DNA from: Candidatus Altimarinota bacterium
GTDB lineage: Bacteria > Patescibacteriota > Gracilibacteria > UBA4473
DNA: 36,061 nt
Assembly: GCA_021735575.1 (NCBI GenBank)
Contig: JAIPGU010000003.1
Location: 1 to 36,061 of the forward strand
Direction of reading: 5' to 3'
Shown: positions 13,796 to 21,272 of the stretch, one piece after another
How positions within the stretch are numbered: the stretch's first letter is position 1
Layout of the letters: every line of letters starts with the position of its first letter
Notes under the pieces: generated by a model
Seen by the model: only the letters and a program-made list of their open reading frames with translations
Databases searched by the model: none
What the model was told of the DNA's origin: nothing
Position numbers and translations under genes: made by a program

Positions 13796-13928
13796 GTCAT
13801 TCCCGCTCGTCGGGAATCGCGTGAGAAAATATCCTGCATCCAAGCACTAGCGACGAACGCATAGAAAATAACCGCTGACGCTTAGAAATAAGATAGATTC
13901 AATTCTGATTCCGGGCAAGCCGGAATGA
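13796..13928. repeat. GTCATTCC...GGAATGAC inverted repeat
   Basis: TGTCATTCCCGCTCGTCGGGAATC begins at 13796 and its counterpart ATTCCGGGCAAGCCGGAATGAC ends at 13928. Each end has its own small stem (CCCG..CGGG and CCGG..CCGG). The 80-bp interior has no ORF of note. It is related to the other GTCAT-type repeats in the window. Confidence 0.6.
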
Positions 13929-14021
13929 CTACTCCACCGGCAGAGCCGGTGGTCTCTTGCTTTTTGATGACTGGGTATCCGAAAAATTGAAGATTGATAA
14001 TTGCAGATTGAAGATTGCTCC

Positions 14022-15809
14022 TCACTTCACCGTCACCGACTTTGCCAAATTCCGTGGCATATCGGGATCCAGTCCCCGCAAAACAGCCAAGTGATAGGCG
14101 AGAATTTGTACAGGAATAATGGTGGCAATCGCTTGTGCACCATTGCAATCAGGCACACGCAACCATTCATCAAAAACGCTTTGCTTCGTGGGAGACACTC
14201 CAATGATGAATGCTCCGCGGGCTTTGAGTTCTGTGGCATTGGAAACGGTTTCTTGATCATCGCCCAACACCAAACACGGCGTACCTTTCTCAATAAGGGC
14301 GATGGGACCATGCTTGAGTTCTCCCGCCGCAAATCCTTGCGCATGAATGTACGACACTTCCTGGATTTTAATGGCAGATTCCAGCGCCATGGGATACAAA
14401 CTCCCCCGTCCGATAATGAACAGGTTATCATGTTTGATAATACGTTTCGCGACGCGACGAATTCTGTCTTCGTATCGGGGATTGAGGAGATCATTGATAC
14501 TGGCGGCCGTGGACCTAAGGACAAACCGTCCGAAATTAATCTGATTACTGTCGGCAAACGCCAACAAAAACAAAAGCGCCATCTGCGCAGTCGCGGCTTT
14601 GGTAGAAGCGACAGCTTTCTCGGGACCTGCGTGAATCGGTAGGTGAACATTTGCCATCCGAGCAATGGAGGAAGATTCGACGTTGGTGAGAGCAAGAATT
14701 TTTGCTCCGCGCTTCTTTCCGCGTTCGAGAATCTCCAATACATCCGCGGTTTCTCCCGATTGCGACACGGCAATAATGACGGTCTTTTTATTCACAAATT
14801 TTTCAAAACTCGGCATTTCTGATGCCGGCACGACATTAATTTTTCGTCCAGCAACTTCTGAAAAGAAATACTCCGCTGCCATAGCGACTTTATGCGCTGT
14901 TCCACACGCCACAAAGTAGGCTCCATTGGCAGAATGAAGCAGTTTTGCCGCTTTTACGAGCATCTTGTCTTCATGATTAATCGCGCGAGCAATGGTGTCT
15001 TTTTGTTCAAAGATTTCTTTGATCATGAAGTGCGGAAACTCCCCTTTTTCGGCTTCTTCAACGCGCCATTTGACCGTCACGTTTCGTTTTTTAACCCGCT
15101 CTCCAGTACGAAGATTTGAGAATTCTGCCTTCCCCCCAGAGATATAGACCAACTCATCGTCATCCAAATAATTCACGACATTCGTCCGTTCCAGAAATGC
15201 CGGAATGTCTGACGCAATAAAGGTTTCTTTTTCCCCGCGTCCGATGATGAGCGGCGATCCGCGACGAGCCGCAAAAATCCCCGGCACCCCTTCTACCATC
15301 ACGAGAATTGCAAACCGTCCCTGAATCTCCGCACACACTTTTCGAATTATTTCTGATATTTTTTTACTCGTAATCTCGTTATCTCGTAATCTCGTTATCT
15401 GTTCACTCATCATTCCCGCAATCACTTCCGTGTCGGTTTCCGACTTGAATTTTACGGACGCACCATGGTGCGTCCCTACGAGTTTTTTCTTCCATGCTTC
15501 GTAATTCTCAAAGATACCATTATGAACAATCGTGACCCGTCCGACTTTGTGCGGATGAGCATTGGACTTCGTCACTCCTCCGTGTGTCGCCCATCGCGTA
15601 TGTCCCATAGACTCGGAAGAGGCAGAAAAAGTTCGCTTTACCGAAGAAATTTTCCCGACTTCTTTGGCAATGTCGATACTCCCAGACGTTTCTGTCCGAA
15701 CAGCTACCCCCCACGAATCGTATCCCCTGTATTCCAATTTCTTAAGTCCCCGAAGAACCATCTCCCCCGCTTTTGTCTCTTCGCCGGAAACCGCAAAAAT
15801 TCCACACAT
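14022..15809 (-). CDS. glmS: Glutamine-fructose-6-phosphate aminotransferase
   Basis: This 595-residue protein makes glucosamine-6-phosphate from fructose-6-phosphate and glutamine, the first step to UDP-GlcNAc. Start ATG 15809 gives MCGIFAVSG with the catalytic Cys directly after Met; an in-frame start three codons upstream would bury it. The glutaminase domain (1-230) has LEYRGYDS, GHTRWATHG, HNGIFENY and KSETDTEV. Two SIS domains follow (about 275-595), with VACGTAHKVA, SQSGETADV, GRGSLYPMALE and AAGELKHGPIALI. Two stretches look repeat-derived: residues 111-117 (GTHHGAS) from a 21-bp palindrome, and a stretch shortly after SEQ encoded by two 16-bp repeats. Confidence 0.95.
   Translation of the reverse strand: MCGIFAVSGEETKAGEMVLRGLKKLEYRGYDSWGVAVRTETSGSIDIAKEVGKISSVKRTFSASSESMGHTRWATHGGVTKSNAHPHKVGRVTIVHNGIFENYEAWKKKLVGTHHGASVKFKSETDTEVIAGMMSEQITRLRDNEITSKKISEIIRKVCAEIQGRFAILVMVEGVPGIFAARRGSPLIIGRGEKETFIASDIPAFLERTNVVNYLDDDELVYISGGKAEFSNLRTGERVKKRNVTVKWRVEEAEKGEFPHFMIKEIFEQKDTIARAINHEDKMLVKAAKLLHSANGAYFVACGTAHKVAMAAEYFFSEVAGRKINVVPASEMPSFEKFVNKKTVIIAVSQSGETADVLEILERGKKRGAKILALTNVESSSIARMANVHLPIHAGPEKAVASTKAATAQMALLFLLAFADSNQINFGRFVLRSTAASINDLLNPRYEDRIRRVAKRIIKHDNLFIIGRGSLYPMALESAIKIQEVSYIHAQGFAAGELKHGPIALIEKGTPCLVLGDDQETVSNATELKARGAFIIGVSPTKQSVFDEWLRVPDCNGAQAIATIIPVQILAYHLAVLRGLDPDMPRNLAKSVTVK
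15367..15398. repeat. Two exact 16-bp tandem repeats inside glmS
   Basis: CTCGTAATCTCGTTAT occurs twice in a row (15367-15382, 15383-15398). On the minus strand it encodes a charged stretch (ITRLRDNEITS) between two conserved parts of the glutaminase domain. A related ATCTCGTAATCTA string lies in intergenic DNA near 21520. Confidence 0.75.
15456..15475. repeat. Palindrome inserted in frame in glmS
   Basis: The exact palindrome GGACGCACCATGGTGCGTCC, followed by CTAC, lies inside glmS and encodes GTHHGAS just before KFKSETDTEV, where homologues have a short loop. A sister palindrome, with GCAGCATGCTGC at its centre, lies in nrdD at 11288-11307, also flanked by the GTAG/CTAC extension. Confidence 0.8.
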
Positions 15810-15925
15810 GTGAGCCAATTATCGACAAGAAATGTAAAAGGTAAAAGGCAAAATGTAAAAAGAATTTTTAATATCTAATTTTAAAATTGGAATTTAGAAC
15901 TTATTTTAACATTTAACATTTGAAA

Positions 15926-15943
15926 TTTACCCCCAGTATACAC
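15926..15943. repeat. Degenerate GTATAC-N5-GTATAC site
   Basis: The sequence ends CCCCA-GTATAC-AC, but the left arm reads ATTTAC. It lies between glmS and the rpsP promoter, an intergenic setting like the intact copies. Confidence 0.5.
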
Positions 15944-15976
15944 TTTTCTCTAAAATAAAAGATTTTAGACCAGAGC

Positions 15977-16004
15977 TTGACAATTACTTTTGAATCCGTA
16001 CACT
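15977..16004 (+). promoter_or_regulatory. Promoter of the rpsP operon
   Basis: Consensus TTGACA (15977-15982), a 16-bp spacer and TACACT (15999-16004) predict a start near 16011, about 22 nt before the rpsP ATG. It probably drives rpsP, khpA, the pilin-like gene and comF. Confidence 0.75.
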
Positions 16005-16032
16005 TCCGCCGCATTTTTGAACGACATTCCCC

Positions 16033-16566
16033 ATGATTATGATTCGATTTGTTCGCGTAGGAAGGAGAAACCAAGCGTTTTTCCATCTCGTAGCTGCCGA
16101 AAAGGCGCGAGCAGTACAAAAAAAGTACATCGAGAAACTTGGATATTTCAATCCTCATTCCAGTAAAGGTGAGGGGGAATTTGTTTTTGATAAAGAGCGA
16201 GTGCTTCATTTTTTGAAAAATGGAGCGCAAATGTCACAAACTGTTGCTCGATTGCTCGTAAAACAGGGCATAAAAGAAGCGGGAAAATTTGTCACAGAAC
16301 GAGCCACAAAACCAAAGAAAACTCCACCACCGACCGAGGCCCCTGCACCAACAGAAGCACCTGTAGCAGAAGAGACTTCTGAGGAAAAACCGGAAGAGAA
16401 AAAGGAAGAATCAAAAGAGGAGCCAACGGAAGCTCCTGCGGAAGAACCAGCAAAGGAAGAGGCTCCAGCGGAGGAAGCAAAAGAAGAAACTCCTGCTGAA
16501 GAACCAAAAAAAGAAGACGCTCCTTCAACTCCAACTGAATCTGAAGAGGAGAAAAAATCTGAATAA
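16033..16566 (+). CDS. rpsP: Ribosomal protein S16 with long acidic tail
   Basis: Residues 1 to about 90 are the S16 core: MIMIRFVRVGRRNQAFFHLV, then RAVQKKYIEKLGYFNP and a C-terminal ALQ/VARLLVKQGI-type helix. S16 binds 16S rRNA early in 30S assembly. The remaining residues (91-177) are an unusual low-complexity tail of Glu, Pro, Ala and Lys with EEAP/EEKPEE-like repeats. S16 in most bacteria stops near 80-90 residues. The start at 16033 aligns with the usual M-V-x-I-R N terminus; a second ATG two codons later is less likely. No Shine-Dalgarno is present. Confidence 0.93.
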   Translation: MIMIRFVRVGRRNQAFFHLVAAEKARAVQKKYIEKLGYFNPHSSKGEGEFVFDKERVLHFLKNGAQMSQTVARLLVKQGIKEAGKFVTERATKPKKTPPPTEAPAPTEAPVAEETSEEKPEEKKEESKEEPTEAPAEEPAKEEAPAEEAKEETPAEEPKKEDAPSTPTESEEEKKSE

Positions 16567-16587
16567 TTATTCTTTTTTTACAGCATC

Positions 16588-16848
16588 ATGTCTGAATCTA
16601 GCGCTGCTCTCGAATTTGCTCGGTACGTTCTTGAACAAATATGCGATCACAAATCCGACATACAAGCGGATCAAAAAGATGATGAACTCGGCACACTGAT
16701 CTCTGTACAAATCAATGAGGAAGATATGGGGAGGCTTATTGGAAAGAACGGGAAAACCGTTTCCGCATTGCGACTCTTGGTCCGAGCAATGGGGGCGAGA
16801 GAAGGGAAAAAAATTAACTTGAAAGTATTAGAACCTGTGGCAAAATAG
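16588..16848 (+). CDS. khpA: KH-domain RNA-binding protein KhpA
   Basis: This 86-residue protein is a single KH domain with the loop GRLIGKNGKT (GKNG at 52-55) and the ALRLLVRAMG helix. KhpA (YlqC) binds RNA, often with KhpB, and is commonly encoded right after rpsP, as here (21-bp gap). The usual following genes rimM and trmD are absent from this locus. It is the second gene of the rpsP operon. Confidence 0.93.
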   Translation: MSESSAALEFARYVLEQICDHKSDIQADQKDDELGTLISVQINEEDMGRLIGKNGKTVSALRLLVRAMGAREGKKINLKVLEPVAK

Positions 16849-16852
16849 CTCC

Positions 16853-17407
16853 ATGAATGAGGATTTTATTGTTCCTCCCGTAACCAACAATGACGGCTTT
16901 GATATTCCTCCGGTTTATTACTTGGACGAAACTTTCCCCGATGTATCTACTTCGGGTGATATTTTACCGCCTCCCGTCGCCACTGGTGGAATGGGAGCGG
17001 AAGGTCCTCTCGGAGACGGAACCGCATTCGGCGGAGCATTGGAGACAATGAACAACTTTACCATGATGGATTTGGTGCAGCTCTTTATTGTTTATGCTTT
17101 TATTATCGCTGGCGCCCTGTCCGCCGTTTTCATTTTTGTGGGAGGAATTTCTTTTATCTTATCGGGAGGAAATGATGAAAAGATAAAAAGCGCGGTGAAC
17201 ACGATCCGTTATTCTATTGTTGGGCTTATTATTACGATTTTGAGTTTCACATTCATTATGATCATTGGAAGAATCTTTGGGTTGAATCTCCTCAACTATA
17301 TTTCCTATGATCAGATAAAGTGCTCCATTAACCGCCTCATCGAATTTGGAGAAGATCCGACTGATAACTCGTGTAATGGTATTACCATCACCCTCCCTCG
17401 TAATTAA
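16853..17407 (+). CDS. T4SS-pilin-like small membrane protein
   Basis: This 184-residue protein has a Pro/Gly-rich N-terminal half (1-70) without a classical signal. Two membrane helices follow, at about 77-103 and 119-145, joined by a short loop (SGGNDEKIKSAVNTIRYS). The helix-loop-helix with SGG..EKIK matches the VirB2/TrbC-like T4SS_pilin proteins widespread in CPR genomes. A C-terminal tail has two cysteines (IKCSINRL, NSCNG). No other secretion genes are nearby, so its role is unknown. It lies 4 bp after khpA and directly abuts comF. Confidence 0.72.
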   Translation: MNEDFIVPPVTNNDGFDIPPVYYLDETFPDVSTSGDILPPPVATGGMGAEGPLGDGTAFGGALETMNNFTMMDLVQLFIVYAFIIAGALSAVFIFVGGISFILSGGNDEKIKSAVNTIRYSIVGLIITILSFTFIMIIGRIFGLNLLNYISYDQIKCSINRLIEFGEDPTDNSCNGITITLPRN

Positions 17408-18058
17408 ATGCGTTTGCTCCGTGTGTCCTGGAAGTGGTTCACCGAAGCATTATTCCCCCCCAAGTGTCTTATTTGTCATTCCGAAGGAAAGTATCTATGT
17501 GAAAAACATGATACATTTCACATAGCGCCTCCTTCTGAGGTGAATTTTCAGTATGTTGATAGCATTTTTGCCGCCACTCATTATTTTTCATCTCCCGCTC
17601 GACAATGTGTAGAATTTTTTAAATTTCGTGGATTCCGTGAGGTAGCGGAAATCATGACAAAAGAAATGATCATGAAAACACCAACAAGTTTTTTTAAAAA
17701 AACCGTGCTCGTTCCCATTCCTCTCCACTGGACGCGAAAATTTGCACGAGGATTCAATCAATCAGAACTCATGGCACAAACTATCGCGAAATACGCATCG
17801 CTTCTTGTTTCAACTAATCTCAAACGCATTCGCCGCACCCCCCAACAAGCACGACTCTCAAAAAAAGAAAGAGAGGGAAACATACAGCATGCTTTTGTCT
17901 GGAAAGGAGATGCTATTCCCCGAAACATCACCCTGATTGACGACGTGGTTGCCAGTGGATCAACGCTTGAAGAAGCCGCCCGCATTCTGAAACAAGCCGG
18001 AGTGAAAAAAGTACAAGCGGTGGTATTTGCACGGGGAGGGAATCGCAATCGTCAATGA
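17408..18058 (+). CDS. comF: ComF-family phosphoribosyltransferase-like protein
   Basis: This 216-residue protein has an N-terminal zinc-ribbon-like CLICHSEGKYLC, the ComF signature VPIPLHWTRKFARGFNQSELMA, TPQQARLSKKERE, and a phosphoribosyltransferase loop LIDDVVASGSTLEEAA. ComF proteins support DNA uptake in competent bacteria. With the pilin-like neighbour this hints at natural transformation, which is inference. The stop codon lies inside a repeat (caatgaacaatgatcaataaac) that also forms the end of the methyltransferase gene at 20115. Confidence 0.9.
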   Translation: MRLLRVSWKWFTEALFPPKCLICHSEGKYLCEKHDTFHIAPPSEVNFQYVDSIFAATHYFSSPARQCVEFFKFRGFREVAEIMTKEMIMKTPTSFFKKTVLVPIPLHWTRKFARGFNQSELMAQTIAKYASLLVSTNLKRIRRTPQQARLSKKEREGNIQHAFVWKGDAIPRNITLIDDVVASGSTLEEAARILKQAGVKKVQAVVFARGGNRNRQ

Positions 18059-18156
18059 ACAATGATCAATAAACAATAAGCAGAAGTGATTTTTGCTCCG
18101 CAAAAATCTCGTTTTTCTATTGATAATTGCTAGTTGATAATTGATAATTGCTGAGT

Positions 18157-19647
18157 ATGAAACTCGAATTTTCTGGTGCCGCACTTGGAGTAACAGGATC
18201 CAAACACTTACTTCATGTGAACGACCACAAAGTATTACTCGATTGCGGTCTTTTCCAGGGACACCGAAAGCAAGCGGCTCTTGCAAACTCAAAATTCCCG
18301 TTTGAAGCGTCAGAAATCGATGCTCTCGTTCTGTCTCATGCCCATATCGATCACTCCGGAGCTATTCCAATCTTGGTAAAAAAAGGATTCCGAGGTCCTA
18401 TTTACTGTACCCATGCCACGCGAGATTTGTGTGCCATTATGCTCAAGGATTCTGCCTATATCCAAGAACGAGATGCCGAATGGTTCCGCAAAAAAACCAA
18501 AGATCCAAAAGCCGAACCGCTCTACACCATCGAAGACGCGGAACGCGCGATGACGCTGTTCCGGTCGGTGGCATACGATCAGGAATTTTCTCCCGCCCCA
18601 GGGACCAAAGTCACATTCCGAGATGCCGGACATATTCTGGGATCGGCTATGGAAGAGTGGGTGATCGAAGACGAAGACATCAACAAAACAGTGCGTTTTG
18701 GATTCACGGGAGACTTGGGACGAAAAGATCTTCCCATTCTACGCGATCCAACCCAGCTCAAAGATTTGGATGTATTCATTACCGAATCAACTTATGGAAA
18801 CCGGTTCCATGATGAAATCGCCGATGTCGAAGATAAGTTTGCCCAAGAAGTAAATGATGCCATTGCTCGCAAAGGAAAGATTCTTATTCCTTCATTTGCG
18901 GTGGAACGAACACAAGAAATTTTGTATGTCTTACGAGAACTCCAACACGCCAAAAAAATTCCAGCAATCCCTGTTTTCGTGGATTCCCCGCTCGCGACAA
19001 ACGCCACCGAGGTATTTCGTCTCCACACAGAATGCTTCGACCAAGAGCTCAAAGCTATGTTTGACCGAGGAGAAGATCCGTTTTGTCCCGATTGCGGATC
19101 GTTGCAATTCACACAAAGCGTCGACGAATCAAAAGCCCTCAACAATTTCCCGGGACCCATGATGATTATTTCTGCCAGCGGTATGTGCGAAGCGGGACGT
19201 ATCAGGCACCATCTAGCGAATAATATCGCCGACCCAAACACGCTGATACTCATTGTCGGATTTATGGCGCAAAATACGTTGGGACGAAAGTTGGTCGAAA
19301 AAGAAAACCCGGTGAATATCTTCGGAGAACCGCATGAACTGAATGCTGAAGTACAAATTTTCAATGCTTTCTCTGCCCACGCCGACCAAAAAGGACTGTT
19401 GCGTTTCGCCGGAGGAGTGGGGAAATCAAAAGCGGTTTTTTGTGTCCACGGAGAAGAAGAAGCGATGGAGGTATTTCAGGGAGAACTCAAGAAACTCGGC
19501 AACCTCAAAGATGCAGAGGTTTTTATCCCGCGTCCGGGAGATATTTTCGAGCTCCAAAAAGACAAAACGTGGAAAAAATCCGAAGAATTTAACGAAATTT
19601 CCCGAAGTTTGTTTACCGAGGAAGACTTCACGGCGATATCTGCTTGA
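18157..19647 (+). CDS. Beta-CASP metallo-beta-lactamase RNase (Ysh1/CPSF-like)
   Basis: This 496-residue protein starts at ATG 18157, preferred over an upstream TTG in repeat sequence. The metallo-beta-lactamase metal motifs are SHAHIDHSG (61-66 core), DAGHILGSA, GDLG and the terminal CVHGEEE. Beta-CASP motifs are SFAVERTQEILY, VDSPLATNATEVF, ISASGMCEAGRIRHHL and FNAFSAHADQ. The architecture is that of COG1236 RNA-processing nucleases, which cut RNA endo- or exonucleolytically. It is not the RNase J type by its compact C-terminal end. It stands alone, with repeat DNA upstream and rpmB 48 bp downstream. Confidence 0.9.
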   Translation: MKLEFSGAALGVTGSKHLLHVNDHKVLLDCGLFQGHRKQAALANSKFPFEASEIDALVLSHAHIDHSGAIPILVKKGFRGPIYCTHATRDLCAIMLKDSAYIQERDAEWFRKKTKDPKAEPLYTIEDAERAMTLFRSVAYDQEFSPAPGTKVTFRDAGHILGSAMEEWVIEDEDINKTVRFGFTGDLGRKDLPILRDPTQLKDLDVFITESTYGNRFHDEIADVEDKFAQEVNDAIARKGKILIPSFAVERTQEILYVLRELQHAKKIPAIPVFVDSPLATNATEVFRLHTECFDQELKAMFDRGEDPFCPDCGSLQFTQSVDESKALNNFPGPMMIISASGMCEAGRIRHHLANNIADPNTLILIVGFMAQNTLGRKLVEKENPVNIFGEPHELNAEVQIFNAFSAHADQKGLLRFAGGVGKSKAVFCVHGEEEAMEVFQGELKKLGNLKDAEVFIPRPGDIFELQKDKTWKKSEEFNEISRSLFTEEDFTAISA

Positions 19648-19695
19648 CAGAGAAGAGGTTTTTCGTAGTATCTCACCGAATTTTTCACTCTAGCC

Positions 19696-20118
19696 ATGAC
19701 GCGACAATGCCAGCTTACCGGAAAAAAGGTCAAAAGCGGACACAACCGTCCCTTTAGTTTGAAAGCGACCAAACGAACGTTTCGTCCGAATCTTTTTCGG
19801 AAACGAGTGCTCAATCCTCTCACTGGAAAAGTCGAACGCATGCGGCTCTCTGCCAAAGCTATCCGAACCCTCAAAAAATGGGCACGGGAAGCGGGAGCCA
19901 ATGAAGAAGCGTTGGCACCAAAGAAAATGGCTCCAGGAGCTGTCTCTCACAACGAAGAAAAAGGACGTGTGAAAAAAGAAAAGCTCACCCCAAAGCAAAA
20001 GAAAGAACTCGCCGCTCAAAAAGAAGCCGAGAAAACAGAAGAAGTGAAACCGGAAGTCGTAAAGGAAATGGAAGAAGCCGAGAAAAAAGAAGAAAAGGCT
20101 GACAAGAAAAAGAAATGA
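19696..20118 (+). CDS. rpmB: Ribosomal protein L28 with charged C-terminal tail
   Basis: Residues 1 to about 70 are L28: CQLTGKKVKSGHNRPFSLKATKRTFRPNLFRKRVLN, then RMRLSAKAIRTLKKW. The remaining residues (about 71-140) are a Lys/Glu-rich low-complexity tail that is absent from most L28 proteins and echoes the tail on S16. It overlaps the methyltransferase gene by 4 bp (ATGA at 20115), so the two are probably translationally coupled. Confidence 0.92.
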   Translation: MTRQCQLTGKKVKSGHNRPFSLKATKRTFRPNLFRKRVLNPLTGKVERMRLSAKAIRTLKKWAREAGANEEALAPKKMAPGAVSHNEEKGRVKKEKLTPKQKKELAAQKEAEKTEEVKPEVVKEMEEAEKKEEKADKKKK

Positions 20119-20588
20119 ATTCTTGCGTGATTCTGGAAAACATCAGATCTCTGCATAACGTGGGGTCGCTTTTGCGTACCGCTGATGGCGCGGGCTGGGA
20201 CAAAATCTATCTCTGCGGCTACACCGGTTGTCCACCAGACCGCAGAATCGAAAAAGTATCACTCGGCGCCGAAGAATTTATTACATGGGAACATGCTGAA
20301 TCGGCTGGAGAGGTCTGCAAAAAACTTAAAAAAGAAGGCTTTGAAATTTTGGCATTGGAACAAACTGCCAGTGCCGAAAATATCTTCGAAGCGAAATTTC
20401 CTGCGAAAAAAAGAGCCTTGGTCCTCGGAAACGAAGTAGAAGGTATTTCTCCTGAAGTACTCGCCCTCGCCGACCGGCATTTAGAAATCCCCATGCACGG
20501 ACAAAAATCATCCCTCAATGTGTCAGTCGCGGGAGGAGTGGCGATGTATAGGGTCAATGAACAATTATCAATAAACAACGAACAATAA
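20115..20588 (+). CDS. SpoU/TrmH-family RNA 2'-O-methyltransferase
   Basis: This 157-residue protein is a minimal SPOUT methyltransferase. Motif 1 is ENIRSLHNVGSLLRTADGAG, motif 2 LVLGNEVEGISPEVL, and motif 3 IPMHGQKSSLNVSVAGGVAMY. It has no N-terminal substrate-binding domain, so rRNA versus tRNA specificity cannot be read. The last twelve residues (RVNEQLSINNEQ) come from the caatgaacaa/atcaataaacaa repeat that also lies at the end of comF, so the original stop codon seems to have been replaced by repeat sequence. Confidence 0.88.
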   Translation: MNSCVILENIRSLHNVGSLLRTADGAGWDKIYLCGYTGCPPDRRIEKVSLGAEEFITWEHAESAGEVCKKLKKEGFEILALEQTASAENIFEAKFPAKKRALVLGNEVEGISPEVLALADRHLEIPMHGQKSSLNVSVAGGVAMYRVNEQLSINNEQ

Positions 20589-20720
20589 AATTGAGTCCCC
20601 GTCCCGCCACGACGGGATGGAGAAAGGAGGAGACATGTCCCCCTTTGTAAGGGGGATTTACCCCGTGAAATACTTTCACTTCGTAAAATTTCATGGAGTG
20701 AAGGGGGTTTATTCCAACAG

Positions 20721-20770
20721 AACCCCTCCCCACCTCAGGCGGGTCTCCCCTTATAAAGGGGAGCATTTAA
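20721..20770. repeat. Intergenic repeat related to the nrdD insertion
   Basis: It reads AACCCCTCCCCACCT, a CAGGCGGGT insert, then CTCCCCTTATAAAGGGGAG and CATTTAA. The nrdD copy at 11245-11281 reads AAAACCCCTCCACCT, then CTCCCCTTACAAAGGGGAG and CTTTT. The two match apart from the short insert and a few changes. Confidence 0.7.
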
Positions 20771-20772
20771 GT

Positions 20773-20789
20773 GTATACTGGGGGTATAC
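20773..20789. repeat. GTATAC-N5-GTATAC site, copy 2
   Basis: GTATAC-TGGGG-GTATAC lies in the intergenic DNA between the methyltransferase gene and tRNA-Tyr, 169 bp from copy 3 in the same orientation. Confidence 0.8.
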
Positions 20790-20941
20790 AAAAATAATAA
20801 CGTCTTTCTGATCCCGAATGTATTGAGGGAGAAGAAACTTCCCTATAGAACCTTCTGTCGGAGCAGATCTTCTGACCCATTCGGCTCCGCTCAGGGCAGG
20901 CTCTGTTTCGAAACGTTTTTAATTCAGGGAAATTACATTCT

Positions 20942-20958
20942 GTATACTGGGGGTATAC
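20942..20958. repeat. GTATAC-N5-GTATAC site, copy 3
   Basis: GTATAC-TGGGG-GTATAC is identical to copy 2 and ends 3 bp before the outer tRNA-Tyr tail copy at 20962. Confidence 0.8.
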
Positions 20959-20961
20959 AAA

Positions 20962-21232
20962 GTGGGCCGGGCAGGATACTCGTCCCTTCATCCCGCATAC
21001 GCGGGACTCGGTAGAGGGATTTGTATCTTCGTCGCTTTGCTCGGTAAGAAGGGCAGAATTACTCAGTCACTTCGTTCCTTCGTGATTTCCTTATTTGGAA
21101 AGAAAATGATGGGCAGGATGCTCTCCCTACGTCCGCCTTAGGCGGACTACTCGAGGGATTTGCATCTTCGTCGCTTTGCTCCTCAGTACAAATCCTCGCC
21201 CGCCTCAGGCGGGCTCATCCGTCCAAATAGCG
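20962..21232 (-). repeat. tRNA-Tyr 3'-tail repeat units
   Basis: GTGGGCCGGGCAGGAT (20962-20977) equals 16 bp of the tRNA-Tyr 3' end (21275-21290). A shorter GGGCAGGAT copy is at 21111-21119. The GGGCAGGAT motifs begin at 20969, 21111 and 21282 (the gene), giving spacings of 142 and 171 bp. Each tail is followed by CTC(G)TCCCT, a small palindrome, then GAGGGATTTG(T/C)ATCTTCG and TCGCTTTGCTC. A weaker GGGCAGAAT lies at 21051. Confidence 0.75.
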
Positions 21233-21260
21233 CAAAAAAAACCGGAGAGACAAGCTCTCC
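21233..21260 (-). terminator. Terminator of tRNA-Tyr
   Basis: On the minus strand, GGAGAG (21260-21255) and CTCTCC (21249-21244) form a stem, followed by GGT and a T-run (21241-21233). It begins 12 bp after the tRNA CCA. A closely similar hairpin with the same flanks follows tRNA-Lys. Confidence 0.8.
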
Positions 21261-21272
21261 ACTTTTTTACGC

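Larger units (their letters stand above)
13451..14021. other. 571-bp intergenic region between glmS and nrdD
   Basis: No gene is visible. From the nrdD side it holds a leader of about 135 bp, the NrdR-box promoter (13567-13620), a block of cgtat/tacgta-rich sequence (13685-13762) that is roughly self-complementary, a GTATAC-N5-GTATAC site (13768-13784), a GTCATTCC...GGAATGAC repeat (13796-13928), and low-complexity attgataattg-like sequence up to the glmS stop. Confidence 0.6.
20589..21272. other. Repeat-rich intergenic region before tRNA-Tyr
   Basis: No gene is supported. From left to right it holds CCCGCC/GGCGGG-type palindromes, a stem around CCCCCTTTGTAAGGGGG (20640-20656), a CACTTCG..CATGGAGTGAAG stem, the repeat at 20721-20770 that resembles the nrdD insertion, two GTATAC-N5-GTATAC sites, then two or three units ending in copies of the tRNA-Tyr 3' end, and the tRNA-Tyr terminator. 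Confidence 0.7.

Noticed and set aside
20617-21014. Several 60-75-residue open frames in the intergenic region
   Set aside because: They run through palindromes, tRNA-tail copies and GTATAC sites in both strands, with no codon-use or motif support.
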